A DNA stretch of 64,000 bases from positions 115,167,415-115,231,414 of the forward strand of contig NC_089979.1 of assembly GCF_036417845.1 (NCBI RefSeq), in the 5' to 3' direction. The notes beneath the pieces were generated by a model that saw only the letters and a program-made list of their open reading frames with translations, searched no databases and was not told the origin of the DNA. Source of the DNA: Apteryx mantelli. Taxonomy: Eukaryota; Chordata; Aves; Apterygiformes; Apterygidae. The position numbers and the translations under genes were made by a program. This document shows, one piece after another, positions 1-11,440 of this stretch (position 1 is its first letter; each line of letters opens with the position of its first letter).

Positions 1-1467
1 TATACATTTAATGCTAATAAAAGGCTGCTAAGTATCTGTGCTATGATCTGCTGGTCACAGCTAAGAAATATGGGCTCATGGATAAAGCCTATCCCCTCAA
101 AATTATTACCTCCATCACTAGATTTAATCCTGTGTTTGATACCGCAAACAGATGGTATATAAAGGAGAAGAAGGAGGACAGAAATAATCATTCCTGATAC
201 TATTCACCACTACAAGGATTTACAATACAGAAGATGGAAAAGTAGAGAGGAGTTGCAGACTCTAAACCAAACAACATTTCTCAGTCTTTATATGAGTATC
301 AAGTTTGTTTTGAACTTGGTTTACTGGATTATTAGAATAAATTTTCACAAAAACAATAGGTTAACAAGCATTTCTACTTTGGGTCACTTTTGCTAATTCA
401 AAGCCCAGTCCTGTGGAATACTGAGCACCTCGGCCTTTCCCTTGGTTCAACAGGACCTAAGGCCATTCACTCACCTCAAGTGGACCATGGCTCATGAACA
501 AACGGGAAACATACTTGCCAACCTTAAACAACCATTGAGTGGCAAAGGGACAAAGTCGCCTGCAAACTGTGTATGAAAATATCACATAAATATTGGAGAA
601 ACAGTGGAGTGAACAAACAAAAAAGTATGTTGTCAAGAGGTGATTACAAACAAGGCTGTGGAAAACTCAAAGTTAGTTTCTAGCAAAGAAGCAATATAGA
701 AGCTTGGTTCCGGGAGTACGTCATATATTTTGTAATGTCTTTGAATCATAGTTTTATGCATAGAGTATTTCTAAACAGGATATTCTGATATGAAGAAATA
801 TTTATGATAATATGAAATATTTATGATATTTATTCAATATGATGCATAGCCTATATATTTTTTAAGCTGAAAGGACTTCACATAGAAATTACAATCTCTG
901 CTCAGCAAACTTCAGTTTATGGCAGTAAATTATTCTTTTTAAGCAATACAAGAATTTTATAAGCAATATAAGAATATTCAAACTTATCTCTAACACTCTT
1001 TGTATAGTACATGCTGAAGAAGAGAAAGACAAGACATTATACAGTGAAAAACTGCTCCTTGAAAGTAAAGAAATATTGTTTTTCTGGGTCATACTTAAAT
1101 AATAGTTGGACAAAAGAATCAATCTGGAGCTGGAAACCACAGCACCATTTTGAACTTGGCATTGTATTCAAAGCCCTAAAGATCATCAGAGCCCAAGCCT
1201 CCAGATTTTGGTCATCAGAGCAGTAATTGCTTTAATTTGTTTTTCTAAATTTCAACAGCACAAAAACAAAATCAAAGAAAAAAACTTTGGACAATAATAT
1301 TTAGAAAATAAAACTTTACAAAATATTTATCCACTTAATAGAAATAAGATGTAAATATTTTAGGTTATGACTTAGAAAATGCATTTCAAAGTGCCATAGC
1401 ACATTATAATAAAAAAGTTGCCATGACTCTCAGTGTGGTTTTCAAAATGTCATTATATTCTCTTTGA

Positions 1468-1483
1468 ATATATATATATATAT
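1468..1483. repeat. (AT)8 microsatellite
   Basis: Sixteen bases of uninterrupted alternating A and T, directly visible. Confidence 0.9.
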
Positions 1484-1720
1484 CTCCAAAACTGATTTTA
1501 ATAAAATGATCATTTAAGCTTCATTTTTGCCTACGAACCACCTAAAAATATAAAATTCTTTTCAAATAGTTCAATGAACAGACAGGCTGCATATTTAAGC
1601 ATATTGAAAAGAAAGTGTTTTTATATGAGTATTCTTTTTGCAGAATAAATCACTAAGGTTCTAGATATAACATTTATATTAATGACCTGATTTCATCTGA
1701 AAACAGTGTGATATTATAAT

Positions 1721-1751
1721 TAACAGAACCAGGTATTAACAGACCAGGTAT
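1721..1751. repeat. Two-copy tandem duplication, 15-16 bp unit
   Basis: The unit TAACAGAACCAGGTAT at 1721-1736 is followed immediately by the same word lacking one A at 1737-1751. This fits a recent replication-slippage duplication. No function is suggested. Confidence 0.85.
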
Positions 1752-3715
1752 TACTTGAAAATCCTGTTCATTATAGTTTGATTGTTCATCAACAGCTTTC
1801 CTGGCCTCAAAAACACTGTTGATGAGAACTGAACATCTGGTCCCCCAAACTAGTGATGTTTCCTTACATTTTTCAGTTGATCAGCTCTCTAACTTCAAAA
1901 CTTCATGTAACTAACTGGCCTTATTTTTTTCCAGCCAAATTTTTTTAAATTCAAACTACATTTGAGAACTGGTAAGAATTACTTTACAATTTTTCATCTC
2001 AGCCTGCTGTGTAAATAACTACATTTCAATGACTGACTTTCCCCGAATTAGCCAGACTATTTGGCATTAGGGAAAATCAAGCAATTTTTACTCATTGCTA
2101 CAGTATTTCTTATTTAAATCCTGATGATACTATCAAATTCCACAGTTTAGCACAATATACAAAGAGGTCATACATTACTACTGTAGACAGTCCTACTTTT
2201 TTTTTTCCTTTAGAACCAGTATGTTTTCCCCTTTCTATAAGAAGATTCCCATGAGACCTCATTTTACAAAGCATGGAGTACAAAAGACACATAAGAGTGC
2301 CCCCGAGCCTTACATTTTAAAACGACGGAAAATAACTTAAAGAAATATGAGTACATGGTACAATTGACCTGAGTCCCTAGTCATTGTTTACTCTAAACTC
2401 CCAATGGAACCAGGCAGCTCTCAACATTTGGATCACACTCAGTAAAGATAATTACAACAGAATAATATATATCACAAAAGCCTAATAGTAGTGTCTTTTC
2501 CAGCTACTATCATACGTATATAGCATAGGATTCTTTGGTTCAGGATTCTACAGCATAATGGCACTTCTACGGTATGGGTTTCCAGTAGTAAGGGCAGTTG
2601 GTTTTTCTAGAATAGCGAGTAGCCACTGACAAGAGGACAAAAGAAGATTTGAGATCTATAGTTAAAGTTTAAGCCTAATAGCTACAGTAATTGATTAGTT
2701 CTCCATGGATTTTCTTTGGTCACTGAGGTGTGTACAGAGACTACAGGAGATTATTTTATTGTGTAATTTTCACAGCGCAGCAGGGTACCTTTACAATGGG
2801 TTGGATACTGCTCTCCTGACAAAAACCACAGGGGACAGATCAGAGCGAAGAAAATTCAGCCAGCAGAATCACTCCACAATAAGCAGGGGGTAGGATTTTT
2901 GCCTTCCTGGGAAAGCAGCAAGATTTCTGGCCCCACAATTTGCAGATCTCTGGGGTATCTTGTGGGCCAGAGTCATTTTTATGGGCAACACTGGTCACTT
3001 CAGTTCTAGGGGTATCAGTAGCCTTACTCAGCTACCCGGCCTCTTGGCTCCACTTAATAGCTAACATGTTGAAAAAGGCTCCAAGAAACACGGTTATATC
3101 ATGTTTACTGAGCCAGAGCAGGACAACAGGGTTAAGCAGCAGATGCACAATTGGTGGAAACCGGAGAAACTGGTTTTGTTTTGGGATTGGATTCAAAGAG
3201 GTTGAAAGTAGATATGGAGGTGATGAAAACTGCTGGCTTAGATATCCTGAAAAATAATGTCTCATTTTTATCCACAGAACAAGTCTAGTGTAGACTACAG
3301 CAACCATCACAATCCCTGCTAAAACAGTGCAAAAGTGAGCTGAAGGGACTTCTTCTATGGCTAGAACAGCAGCTCGGTGAATCTCTGTCAAGGAAACCAA
3401 CAGGAATACGGGATGTGGAGATGGCTCATGCAATTGCATCCACCAGGAACTAAGTTGAGACCAGTAATGCATTCTGTATCTGCCATCCAAGATTGCAGCA
3501 TATAATTTTCTATGAAGCAGCAACAGCCAAGGGAGACCTTGTGCAGCTCATTATCTTCACACTTGACCCAGGTCTCAGTTCTTTTCAGTTCCAAATATCT
3601 TGTATTGATACCACACTCAACTCACTCTCAGTAATTCATATGTGAGCTCCTGTCTGTCCATTCAGACACTTCCAAACCCTAGGCTAACGTTCTCAAATGT
3701 GTTCTGGTTGCCTCA

Positions 3716-3880
3716 GTTCTGGAACTGCTGAGTGCTGCACTTCCAACACCTTGCATGACCTGACTTGCAGAACATGAGTATTCAGCACTTTCTAAAAACT
3801 GGACCCTCTAAGCACGCTCCCAGCTAGATTCAAAAAAATGTAGGCACTCGAAAATTGCTAATCACTTCTGGAAATCTAAC
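3716..3880. repeat. Old palindromic MITE-like repeat relic
   Basis: The stretch contains GCTGAGTGCTGCAC near 3727 and GAGTATTCAGCAC near 3776, which are rough inverted partners, followed by GGCACTCGAAAATTGCTAATC. This order resembles a hairpin repeat common in turtle, crocodilian and bird DNA, whose arms contain 'GTGCTCAGCAC' and which continues into 'CTAGTCACTTTTGAAAATC'. The copy is highly diverged. The family resemblance comes from memory of such repeats; the inverted words are seen directly. Confidence 0.4.
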
Positions 3881-5589
3881 CCGTAACTAGAAAAGACTGC
3901 TTCACAAGAAAAACAGAAATCACAGGTAACCATAAAAAGATCCATGTGTTGCTGTGCTCTGGGTACTTACAGTATAAACTTTATTCACATTCATAGTAAA
4001 ATAGTTAATGGCAAAAGGGTATGCCCTTTACGTCCAGTAACCATATTTTACTCTGTATCTCTTGAGAGCATGAGTCTGTATAAGGAATGAGAGAGAGAAA
4101 AAAAAGTTGATGGATTAGCAGCTTTTCTTCTGGTAGTTAATTCAGCTGTCTGAAATTGTGAATGTTAGTACAGGAGGAAAGGAGATAGTTTTGTCAAAAC
4201 TGTGATAAAACAAATATTAATGTAATCTCAAAGGGAGGTATGGTTCAGAATATCTTAAAAAACAGATAAAACAAACCCTGAAACAAAGGTTGCTTTTAAC
4301 CATGTGTAAACAGTCTTTGATCAATCGACAGAATCCTTAGAAAGGGCTGATATATCACAAAACATAACACAACATGCCTACAACAGTTGGGTAAGTGCTT
4401 AAACTTTGGTCACAGAGAGGATGCTAGTAGTTGGCAGGAAAACCCAACTAATTTGATCTGAAGGGAACATTTTTTGTATAAATTAGCCCAGTCCTCTCCT
4501 TCTGGAGGCTGCAATCAGTACAGAGTAAAATGGATTGGTAGTGCTGCATTACAAATGCATTTGACATCAGATAAAACTCCTCCTGAGGGCCGTCTTCACA
4601 TTTCATGGCTTTTCTGCTTCCTCTGCTGCATCCTCAGAGAAACCTATAAAGGAGGAAGAAGATGCTTAAAAATTTAGAATACTTTGCAACTGCATACAGT
4701 ATATCGTTGATCCTATCAGAGTTTGTAAAAGCCTTGGTTATAGCTAGAGGAAACAATTTATTACAGGCAAAACCACTACAATAAAAATGCATAACTTGCA
4801 AATTCAAGCACTCACAAGTTTAGGAACTGTAAGAATTAAAGCAATAAAGGCAATTTCATATCAGCTTATTCATGCATACGATGGATGATAACAGTCTTTA
4901 AACTAAAAAATTATGGACTATTTTTACATCAGAAAAAAATGGCAGAGAACAACTGGGCAAATGATTTGAGATGTAGTCACTTTAATCTAGTTGCATTTTG
5001 CCTGCATTTTTTCCCAAGTAGAACTGGCAATACAAATTGCAAAACAATAGAAACTTAGGCCCTGTATATTTTTTAATAAGGGTTGCTTTTTATATAAAAA
5101 TTGCTTTGGGGGAGAGGCAAATAGCAAATGCCCTGTATCAAAGAAGACTTCTCTATTAAACTGGGAAAGTATTAATTTCTTATTTTTAAAGAGCAGTACA
5201 ACAAGAGATGACTCCATCTTGGATCTGAAATTAATCTTTGCAATAATGAACCTAACAAAATGAGAAAAGTGGGTAGGAACTCCTAAAAGGATTGCTTGGA
5301 GTAGCTATGCAAAAAAAGAACAGTAGATAATCACATTAGTTTGCCTACACACATACTTGCATGGCTTAATTAAAGTGATTATTTAACCCAGCACAGTTTC
5401 TTACATGTCCACTATTATTATTGGTTGAAAATGATTTGATTTAATCCTTTTCTAATGAATGCAAAGCAATCCAAAATAAATTGGCACTATCTCCAAATGA
5501 CAAATGAATAATAATAAAAACAACACACAGCTTTCATGTAATTCTTTTTTCTTATGAGCCATCTCTGAAGGCGGCTGAAATCCCTACAC
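3881..5589. other. Non-coding stretch, nothing recognised
   Basis: AT-rich sequence with short open frames only (67 to 76 codons), none resembling a known protein. No simple repeat of note and no transposon signature were seen. Confidence 0.6.
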
Positions 5590-5685
5590 ACCCAGGGAAG
5601 TGAAACGATCCAACAGGTCAGCAGTAGAATCAGATTTTAGTACTCAGGTCTTCTAAACCCAGGCCAGTGCATTGTCCGTAGACCT
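5590..5685 (-). mobile_element. MIR-like (CORE-SINE) relic, minus orientation
   Basis: Read on the plus strand the piece runs CAGGGAAGTGA, CAGGTCAGCAGTAGAATCAG, ACTCAGGTCTTCTAAACCC and CCAGTGCATTGTCC. This is the order expected for the complement of a MIR-type tRNA-derived SINE (in the consensus: AAGTAACTTGCC, GCAGAGCC, AACCCAGGTCT, CCAGTGCTCT). MIR-type SINEs are ancient and inactive across amniotes. Only the tRNA-related half is recognisable, and divergence is high. Confidence 0.5.
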
Positions 5686-6159
5686 GATTGCCTACATTCA
5701 CATAGAATTTAGTGCCAAGTATCTACATCATTTTAAAAGAGGATGCCTACATCTAGATTCATGCAATTCCACACATTTAGATTTCTGTTTTTTGTTTTCC
5801 TTCCCCCCCCACTATCAATGTCCTTTGGTGCTTGGGCATTTCAGGATGTACATGAATGGTTTTCATGGCTGATGGTAATAGGGTCAACAAATTTTACCTC
5901 AAGCCCTGAGAAGGAAGCAAAGCATCGGTGAGGCTAACAGACAGCAGGAGATCAAGGATAAAACCACCAAGGTCCAAAAGACTAAGGCAGTAAGATTTCA
6001 GCAAGAGCTGGAATCCCAAGGCCCCCAGTAGGCTAAGAGGCTCCCCTCACCGAAGTTTCTACTTGCCTTTTTTTAAAAAGGATAATTAAAAATACCAATG
6101 TAAAAGCTGACTTGGGTTTAAAAAGGCCAGCGTGGTAGTTCTTTTGTTCAAAACTCTTA
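5686..6159. other. Non-coding stretch, nothing recognised
   Basis: Contains a short run of eight C residues near 5805-5813 and otherwise unremarkable sequence. Overlapping short open frames on the plus strand carry no recognisable motif. Confidence 0.55.
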
Positions 6160-6595
6160 TCACATAGCACATGCTGGGATGCCAAAGGGATCAGCACTAG
6201 GTTCCATCTGTTTAATGCCTTCATTAATGATCTAGAAGAAACCAAGATGAGCTACACATACTGGAGAAGATGAAGAAATACTGCAGTAGGGCCTAAGAGA
6301 TTAACAAGGCTGAGAAAAGATAAAAGAAGATACAACTTGAAGTACCTCATGGAAATAGCAATCTTCAGCACATACTTGTTAAAGAAAGTTCCACAAAAAT
6401 AAGTACAGTGGAAAAAGCTGTAGAAGACATGCATTTGCAGTGAAATAGGCCAAGTAGCTCAATGCAGCTTAGAAGTACAGAAGCCACTGCAGAGCCCAGA
6501 GTTAATGCTGTTCCTGACTACGTGGCCTTGCTACAATTACATGTGGAAAACTGTCTACAGCTCTGTGTACCACAATATAAAAAGATACTGGAAAA
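6160..6595 (+). mobile_element. Old CR1 LINE fragment, reverse transcriptase part
   Basis: A decayed piece of the CR1 non-LTR retrotransposon polymerase. Near 6176-6240 the plus strand encodes, across a frameshift, GMPKGSALGS and then LFNAFINDLEE, matching the CR1 block usually reading G-V-P-Q-G-S-V-L-G-P followed by LFNIFINDL. Further on, near 6530-6592, the frame beginning at 6462 reads LHVENCLQLCVPQYKKILE, which matches the CR1 block with the pattern HLEYCVQFWAPQYKKD. Stops and frameshifts between the two blocks show that it is dead. The catalytic FADD block, expected between them, is not recognisable. Divergence is much greater than in the CR1 at 49865-51455, so this copy is older. Confidence 0.65.
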
Positions 6596-8699
6596 TGGCT
6601 TACTTTCCCACCAAAATCAGGGAAGAAACTTCCCAAGAGTTTGGAAATTGGCTTCTGCACACTTTTACAAAAGCTGAACACACACATAGTTCAGAGAAGA
6701 AACAGCAAAAAGGTGGAAATACTCACTGTTGACATTCAGTATTTAAGAGAGTAGCCACAGATTTACCAGGGAGATCAAGAGGCACTAACCTGTCCATTAG
6801 CATCACCCACCGAGATGCACACTTCAAGACACTGCCACTGCACAATCCCCTCATTATCAATATAGCTACATTTGAGGATTGCCTAAAGGACATCTAAGAA
6901 GCATATTAGCAAGAAATAAAGGAAGGGGAGGTTTCAATAAAAACCAGGGGAAAAAGAACTTCATGAAAAGGCTATAATATCCAAATGAGTCTTTTCCTTT
7001 AGTAGGCTGAAGGTATAACATGTTAAAAATTAAAATTGTAATTATAAAATTATAAAGCAAAAATAATTTTTGAAGATATAAAATATTGCCAAAGATTCTG
7101 CCTTCAAAAATAGTTACTTCCATGACACTGATTTCTTACCAATAATCCTCATGTCTGTTTCTACAAACTCCCATGCCAAAATGGGCAATGTTCATGGTTA
7201 CTTTCAACTTCATGAAATGCAGTGGATCAACTCAACCTAATGTGTTAACTGCAATTATGGGCTGGCAGAACTGAAGTAATATAGTAGGAATTATTTCAAT
7301 TTCACACAGCTTTGCCCAAAAGTACTATACACAACTACAGAGAATCTGGAATACTTCGGTATGAATCAAAGAACTACTGCATGAGCAAATTGTGGGAGAG
7401 GTGAGCTGACAGATGAAGTATAGATTGAGGCTATTTTTATTGTGTAACTCTGAAATGAGAGGCAGTATGAAAACGTGCCTTGTAATAACGAGCCTTCCCA
7501 CCTCTACCCTGTTATTTTTCAACATGCAGTATTTATTAGTCATCGAGGAGAACAACATAAATTTCACATTGATCAAACTGGCACATGACATATCCTGGTA
7601 GGTCAGACAATTAACATCAGGGAGGTTTATTGTCAGTATGTTCTGGCAAGCCTAGGCAAATCCAACGAAATCCATGGTATAAAATTAAAATTCTGTAGAT
7701 CAAAGTTCCTCTACCCCATTTCATCAGAAAAAATACTTCTTTCCTTTCTTCCAACTTCATATTCCCCACTACAAAGTTTTTTAAAATGTTTCATTCTGTC
7801 ACAAATGTCACCATCAAAAAATCTCAGAATAATATTGGTCTGAGCGTACACTCAGCAAATAGCTATCTTAGATAGATGTATATTAAAAGGCGTCTATCTC
7901 TATAAATCAGCACAGTTATAAATTAGGAAACTGTGCTTCAAAGTAATCATGATAGATTTTAACCCCTGTGCAGTGGGCAAACCAAAGAGTTTTTGCACAC
8001 AAGTTTTCACCATAGAGTTAAAATATGTGATAGATTAAATTAATATCCTCATTACTAACATGAGATTGCATATATCTGAGGTCAAAACACATTGCCACAG
8101 ATGGATTCCACCTTCACTCACTTAACCAATGTCCCTCAAGTTGTTTTTCGTATTTGCCAATCAGAGAACATTAGCACTCTCATCAAAGCAATATCTATAA
8201 GCAAAGAAATGGAATAGCTCAGCCACATGAATTTGCCTTTCAAAAAGCATGGCTTAATGCATAGGTATTACTGCAGTCACAGAAAGTTCATTCTTAGATC
8301 AAAATGTATTTTTGAGTCTCTTGAAGACTGAAAACTGAGAGAAAATTCAAAGAAACCAGTTACAGAGACAGAAGTATCAGAAGACAGATTAAAAAAAAAA
8401 AAAAAAGCCTTCCTGGAATTATTATTCATGTGGCTAGAGAGAAAAAAAAAAAAACATTTAAAGGGAGGGATGATATCTGAGCATGAAGGCAGAAGGGAGG
8501 AGAAAAGATTGTTTTCTGTAGTCATAAATTGTTCACACTAAGCATTATGGTGTAAGGTTTAAAGATGTTTGGGTTAAGCAATTAAGCAATGGAAGAAAGT
8601 AACCAGGGAGGCCAGGGAGGTGGCTGAGTCAAGTGTAGGAGAGGTTTGTAAAGATAGGGTAGATTAAATCCTAATGGGCATTAGTGAAGGTGAGGATAC
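6596..8699. other. Non-coding stretch with A-runs, no gene seen
   Basis: AT-rich sequence with an A16 run at 8391-8406 and an A13 run at 8442-8454. No coding signal was recognised. Part of the body of the CR1 whose 3' end lies at about 8700-8766 could extend back into the last few hundred bases, but I could not align it. Confidence 0.55.
8391..8454. repeat. Two poly(A) runs 35 bp apart
   Basis: A16 at 8391-8406 and A13 at 8442-8454 on the plus strand. They could be slippage products or decayed retrotransposon tails. No adjoining element body or target duplication was identified. Confidence 0.8.
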
Positions 8700-8766
8700 C
8701 CAGGCTTTGAACTGGATGACCTAAAGGATCTTCTCCAGTCCTATCATTTATGCTGCTATGATTCAT
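8700..8766 (+). mobile_element. CR1 3' end relic, plus orientation
   Basis: The words GAACTGGATGACCTAAAGGATC, TTCTCCAGTCCTATCATTTATG and CTATGATTCA, in that order, match the diagnostic CR1 3' end (pattern: GGACTAGATGACCT, AGGTCCCTTCCAACCC, then the ATTCTATGATTCTA tail). The tail orientation puts the element on the plus strand. The copy is diverged and only the last 70 or so bases are clear. Confidence 0.6.
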
Positions 8767-11227
8767 CCTAAGAACAACATTTTGGACTCTCATGAATTAC
8801 TGGCTGAGTTTCCTGGATACTATTGTACATTAGTCTACTCTGAAGCATGCACAAAACTTAGTCAAAGTTGGCTTTGAAGTGTTTAATCTACAGTATTCAA
8901 CACTCCCCAGTCTCTTTTTCATACAGTGACTCAGAAACAGGGCTGTTACAGCAAGAGAACAAAAAGTTATTTTGAGTTCAGATTAAGTTGGAGAAGGGAG
9001 GTACCACTTTCTTCAGCTTTTCCCACCTAAAAGAAAAGAGGAAAAAACACCCCATCTCATGGCCTGATGGTTAATATTGCTATTTCTAGACCAAATATAA
9101 AACAACCTCAAAACAAACTACAGCTTTAAAGTAACTGTTTTTCATAAAATTTTGGATCCAAAACTAAATGTTCCGAATGACCAAAGTTAATAGCTCTTTC
9201 TGCTTTTTTGTTCACAAAAGAACACAGATTTTTCCCAGCACCTTCAAGTCACATTTTTGAAAATCATGATAATTTTCTTCTTAAGAACTCTGTCCATTCA
9301 CTGTTAATAATTTCCATTATCATTATAAACTGCTAAGGAGATAAATGTAGATTCCTTTTCCTTAGCATATAATCTTTATTCCATGGACACAATCCAAGGA
9401 GTTTTTCATGAAGTTTAAGAAAGTAACAATATCTTGCTTATACCCAGCAAACTGACAGAGTTTAGCTGGGAGTACAAAAGGGATTAATGTAAATTCATTG
9501 ACTAATGCTGTGCTGAAGATGGATCCTTACGATGGCTGAGCTACAAACTATTTCCTGCACTGCTTTCACAGGAGAAATTCCTGAAGAAACTGCACTAGCT
9601 CAGTATTCAATACCACTTTTGCAGAGCAGCAAGCTGAGAGTGAACATGACCAGTCCCTCTCCAGGCTCCAGTGAGTCACTGATCACTGTGATACAAGCAT
9701 ACATAATTTAAACACGATCAGACTTTTGTATCTGAAAGGGGAGTGATGGTAGATGAATGAGTGGGAAACATAGACTGAATCATTAAGAACTGTGTAAATC
9801 AAATGACTTTGCTTTTGGTTTAGGAAGTAGTGTGACTGCGAGTAAGGAGTTCATTCAGTGAACCTCTCTTTGTCCTGCGGGTCCGTATACATCACAAGAT
9901 GGATAACACGAAACAACCGTTTCCATCACTCACTCGTTTAAATATGCCCCCTACTAACTGCAACTACCACAAAAGGTCCAACCTACATGAAGTTATCATC
10001 AGTTCAGTTTCCAAAGAACTGGCACTCATGCCACAAAATAGCAACATTAATAGCAGAGGAAGGAGTGGCAGCTCTTACCTTGGGAACAGCAGGGCCCATC
10101 CCCACAAAACCTTTATAAACCTTGCTAAAATCTTTCTTTTATCGTTCTGTCTCAATAGTGACATGTAGTAGCAGCATAACACAATGGAAAAAACAGGTAA
10201 CAAGGAAGTAACTTAATGACACAGGTGACATTTAACAAGTGCCCATGGATTTTTTTTAATAACTTTTAAATGGCTTATAAAGTTCTTGTGCATTCATGCC
10301 CTTAAGCAGTAGCCCTCAATGGAGACTTTGCTGGCTATTCCCAAGTTTGCAAACATGGGCACGTGGCAACTAAGGTTGAGCATGAGAAGGGGTATGCAGG
10401 AAAAAGTTACAATGCCCCTTCCAACATAACAGCTGTTTTTTCTGTTTTCTAACGTACAGCGACTAAATATTTCCATCACTAATTTTATCCTGATAACGAA
10501 TAACCTATGCTGTGCTTGTTTAGTATGACACTCTTCTCTTAAACCTCCATTACATGCTGTACGCGCACACACACAGACACCCATATTCACCCCTACTACA
10601 GAATTATCTGTTGAGAACCCCGCTACCTAAAAAGCATCAGAGCTGCCACTGTTGGGTCCAATGAAATGAAGAAGGAGACTGAATTACAGCCCATCTGTTT
10701 TGGGTAAGGTAAGCAGGTGTGTACCAGGTCATAGTTCCTGTGACTATCAAGTCCTCAACCTGTAAATGGTACAGTTCAATCTCTACATTTGTAATGTTGA
10801 AAAATTTCTACACTTTCTTCAGGTCTTTCAGGTTTATATTTGGAGAATGCCAAAAACACACGAAATTTAACTAATAGAAAACTACCAAACTTGAACATCA
10901 AGAAAAATATCTAGTGACAGGAACAAAAATTCCCAGGGAGCATGGTTGCTTCTTCTAATGACTGGCCACAGGTCAAAAATAATGACCCTGCCTGGATAAA
11001 GCTTGGTGAGAGTGAGATAGAAAGGAATGGAGTGCATCACCCTTCCATAACAGTGTGTTCATGTTTTTAGGTAGCACAAGAGAACTTAGATAAATGTTTA
11101 CTTCACAACCTGCACTTAAAAATATATATATAATCCGGAACCAACACATTCTAGAAGAAATATGGAACTGCCAAAACACTGAATCTAGCTTAAATTTATA
11201 TATATCAAGATGGAGAGAAGAGTAAAA
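8767..11227. other. Non-coding stretch, nothing recognised
   Basis: Ordinary AT-rich sequence. Open frames of up to 98 codons (for example 10294-10590, minus) show no domain or motif. A short CA-rich run lies near 10565-10580. No transposon signature was recognised. Confidence 0.55.
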
Positions 11228-11440
11228 GGAGTGAGATGCTCAATAGCTTGAAGCCATTTAGAGCTTCATAAATAGCAGTCTAATAACAATATTCTAAGAT
11301 CCACTTAGGAATCAAAAAATCATCCAAGGAAGATTATGGAGCAAAGTCTGAATATGTTCGCAGGAAGACAAGCTGCAAAAAAAGTGTTCACCACACTACA
11401 GCCCCAGTTTATCCATAGTCTAATCTTAGTCTGGCAAAGA
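11228..11440 (+). mobile_element. L2-like or related LINE relic
   Basis: Successive words GAAGCCATTTAGAGCTTCATAAAT, GAAGATTATGGAGCAAAGTCTG, ATATGTTCGCAGGA, CACTACAGCCCCAGTTT and TAATCTTAGTCTGG follow the order of a repeat that recurs in amniote genomes (pattern: GCCATTTAGGGCTTTATA, ATGTGTTC, TGCAGCTGCAGTTT, CAGTAATCTAGTCTGGAGGT). I recall that pattern as the 3' part of a LINE, probably L2-like, but I am not sure of the class. The copy is short and diverged. Confidence 0.4.

Larger units (their letters stand above)
1..3715. other. Non-coding AT-rich stretch, no gene seen
   Basis: No exon, promoter or recognisable transposon was identified. Visible small structures are two copies of a 15-base word (GAAATATTTATGATA) at 795-809 and 814-828, an (AT)8 run at 1468-1483, a two-copy tandem duplication at 1721-1751, and a short hairpin with 9-base arms at 1787-1795 and 1816-1824. 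The longest open frame of the whole window lies here on the minus strand (3032-3523) but resembles no family I know. Confidence 0.6.
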
